Source: Cyanobium sp. | GTDB taxonomy: Bacteria; Cyanobacteriota; Cyanobacteriia; PCC-6307; Cyanobiaceae | DNA: 33,494 nucleotides | Direction: 5' to 3' | Assembly (NCBI GenBank): GCA_007135755.1 | Contig: SLIG01000126.1 | Location: 1-33,494, forward strand | Shown here: positions 33,228-33,494 of the stretch, piece by piece | Layout: each line of letters opens with the position of its first letter | How positions within the stretch are numbered: position 1 is the first letter of the stretch | Translations under genes and position numbers: made by a program | Notes under the pieces: model-generated | Seen by the model: the letters and a program-made list of their open reading frames with translations, nothing else | What the model was told of the DNA's origin: nothing | Database searches by the model: none

Positions 33228-33494
33228 ATGCCTGACCGCCGGCCCGATCTCCAGCGCCCAAGCCCGGAGCCGCGGCGTGGATCCGAGCCCCTGGAGCAGG
33301 GGTTCGACCGGCTGGTGAGCGCCGGCCGCCAGCTCGTTGATGGGGTGTCCGGTGCCCGCCCCGGCTCCCGCGGCAGCCAGCGCGGGCCGCGCCCGGGCAC
33401 CGCTGCCGGTCCGGGCCGCCCCCGCCTGGGCGAGCTGGGCCGCTGGGTGGAAGACAAGCTCGACTGGATCCTCGAGGACGAGGACGGGGACGAC
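33228..33494 (+). CDS. Hypothetical protein, Arg/Pro/Gly-rich N-terminal part (runs off the window)
   Basis: Open frame MPDRRPDLQRPSPEPRRGSEPLEQGFDRLVSAGRQLVDGVSGARPGSRG...RLGELGRWVEDKLDWILEDEDGDD to the window edge. Confidence 0.6.
   Translation, partial: MPDRRPDLQRPSPEPRRGSEPLEQGFDRLVSAGRQLVDGVSGARPGSRGSQRGPRPGTAAGPGRPRLGELGRWVEDKLDWILEDEDGDD

Overview
GC-rich window, most likely from a cyanobacterium of the Synechococcus/Cyanobium type. From left to right it contains: (1) most of valS, entering from upstream of the window, with a compositionally different 3' end; (2) a minus-strand type I restriction-modification island (hsdM - 43-aa small ORF - 386-aa ORF - 127-aa ORF - hsdS - AlbA_2/GHKL-ATPase-like gene with an apparent frameshift - hsdR); (3) a second, divergent and truncated copy of the valS 3' end at the far side of that island, so the island is bracketed by two valS C-terminal coding segments; (4) a helicase remnant, ppk2, a remnant of another gene and an MscS-type channel gene; (5) a four-gene plus-strand run with overlapping ends: two long tandem carotenoid-oxygenase (RPE65/CCD family) genes, a 1731-aa pseudokinase-AAA ATPase-GAF-class III nucleotide cyclase, and a TVP38/DedA-like membrane protein; (6) a P-type cation ATPase with a C10 tract just upstream, ligA, a small conserved-looking membrane protein, a SprT-like metalloprotease and small ORFs. 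The two most interesting observations are the CCD-CCD-cyclase-TVP38 cluster (possible apocarotenoid/cAMP signalling module) and the R-M island that has replaced the 3' end of valS and carries uncharacterised accessory ORFs. All family calls come from reading motifs by eye; no database search was run.
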